This document shows positions 63,338 to 64,000 of a stretch of DNA of 64,000 nucleotides, piece by piece (position 1 is the stretch's first letter; each line of letters opens with the position of its first letter). The notes under the pieces were generated by a model. That model saw nothing but the letters and a program-made list of their open reading frames with translations, was not told the origin of the DNA and did no database searches. The DNA lies in NCBI RefSeq assembly GCF_001693385.1, contig NZ_CP016428.1, positions 1,612,001 to 1,676,000 of the forward strand, given 5' to 3'. A program made the translations under genes and the position numbers. This DNA comes from Bradyrhizobium icense. Lineage in GTDB: Bacteria; Pseudomonadota; Alphaproteobacteria; Rhizobiales; Xanthobacteraceae.

Positions 63338-64000
63338 GATTCCTCCCTGGTCAGCCGACGAATTGAGAAGACGTCGTCACGATGATCGTCATCTAGCTGC
63401 GGAACGAATCTTAAACGCGATGTGTTGCCCGCAAGACGTCCTACAGTAGCAGGTCGCGAGGGGAGCAAGCATCGAATAGAATTGAAGTGTGGCTTCCGCA
63501 AAGCTGAACAATTGCTTCATTTCGCTTCCGGCGACGTCGGACAAATAGTACCCAATCAGAAATAAGCTGCCTTTTCTGAACTGCGCATTTCCACTTGCAT
63601 TTCGCTACTTATGCCTGCCGGTCGTCGGACGCCGCCGCCACATCGTTCGATTCTCTTGAAGCGCTGGTTCACAACAACAGTCTTATCGCGTGCGAGAAAG
63701 CTTGATAGCTACACAGCCTGCGCCTGGCCGCTGTTTCGGTGGTCGCAGACGTTGTCATTGCCGAATGCAAGATCAGTCGTTTGGCTCCGGCGATCGGTGA
63801 TGAAACTCATTGCGACAGCGCTCGCGACGATCGTCGGGGTTGTGAGAGCAATTGGGAAGCTGCTCGTAAAGCAGCTAGTTACGTGATTGCGCAGTTCGTG
63901 ATGGTCTTCCGAGCCGGACGCACTTGGAACGAAGTCAGCGAGTGCAAGGAACCCGACGAAACATGCAGTATCTTGTTTGGTCGTTGCCGATCGCGGTGGT
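63338..64000. other. Window-end stretch without a supported gene
   Basis: Contains the third copy of the repeat core and a 91-codon plus-strand frame at 63611-63886 (MPAGRRTPPPHRSILLKRWF) lacking a ribosome binding site or motif. Nothing else recognised. Confidence 0.35.
63471..63490. repeat. Dispersed repeat, core copy 3
   Basis: ATCGAATAGAATTGAAGTGT matches the core at 52543-52562 in 18 of 20 bases. The flanks are less alike than between copies 1 and 2. Confidence 0.45.

Overview
The window looks like an accessory region of an alphaproteobacterium in the order Hyphomicrobiales, most probably a Bradyrhizobium-like rhizobium. The reasons are the protein families seen (DUF3768, DUF1127, DUF2798, KTSC, an H-NS-type protein, and several small families I associate with Bradyrhizobium islands), the moderately high G+C, and a 3' fragment of tRNA-Val(CAC) that looks like an island attachment site. 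A tRNA-Val gene is the known insertion site of the symbiosis island in B. japonicum USDA110. There is no rRNA, no intact tRNA and no CRISPR array.

Region by region. (1) 1-4.6 kb: an integrative-element module with a tyrosine integrase cut by the window edge, an overlapping excisionase-like gene, a DUF927 helicase-like protein and two unknown proteins. (2) 4.7-8.0 kb: a complete IS21-family element (istA/istB, 2749 bp, 9-bp target duplication) that splits a 179-aa gene which can be rebuilt in frame. (3) 8.2-11.2 kb: small accessory genes with strong palindromes. (4) 11.2-26.3 kb: a short, catalytic-domain-only tyrosine recombinase followed by gene blocks separated by a 34-bp palindrome (10-bp arms AACTGATAAG / CTTATCAGTT, always a 14-bp centre). 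The largest block, 15.9-26.2 kb, looks like a defence or stress cassette: DUF4236, VWA, PP2C phosphatase, HhH-fused kinase (a TerY-P/Yeg-type triad), DUF2130, a zinc-hook SMC-like ATPase and a possible HEPN protein. (5) 26.5-35.2 kb: a broken H-NS-like gene and a train of tiny phage- or island-type genes, including twin 39-aa membrane peptides. (6) 35.3-39.2 kb: a minus-strand run of an Sll1717-type P-loop ATPase, a PD-(D/E)XK-like protein, a short helical protein and an OLD-type ATPase/TOPRIM nuclease, a candidate defence operon. (7) 39.4-46.1 kb: SRAP/HMCES protein, outer-membrane barrel, KTSC, lipoprotein, large serine recombinase, thermonuclease, XRE regulator, then the tRNA-Val fragment. 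(8) 46.2-64 kb: metabolic and transport cargo (two GFA-family proteins, panB, amidohydrolase, dienelactone hydrolase, GlxA/AraC regulator, LysE and EamA transporters, birA, GNAT, cupin, an Fe-S CCG-domain protein) mixed with many decayed genes. This resembles a symbiosis-island border.

An unusual number of otherwise well-conserved genes are broken by a single inserted or deleted base, often in a short homopolymer. In each clear case adding or removing one base restores a full-length product. I list these as pseudogenes with that caveat: they could be true decay of island genes or residual sequencing errors.

All product names rest on reading the translated sequence; no database search was run.
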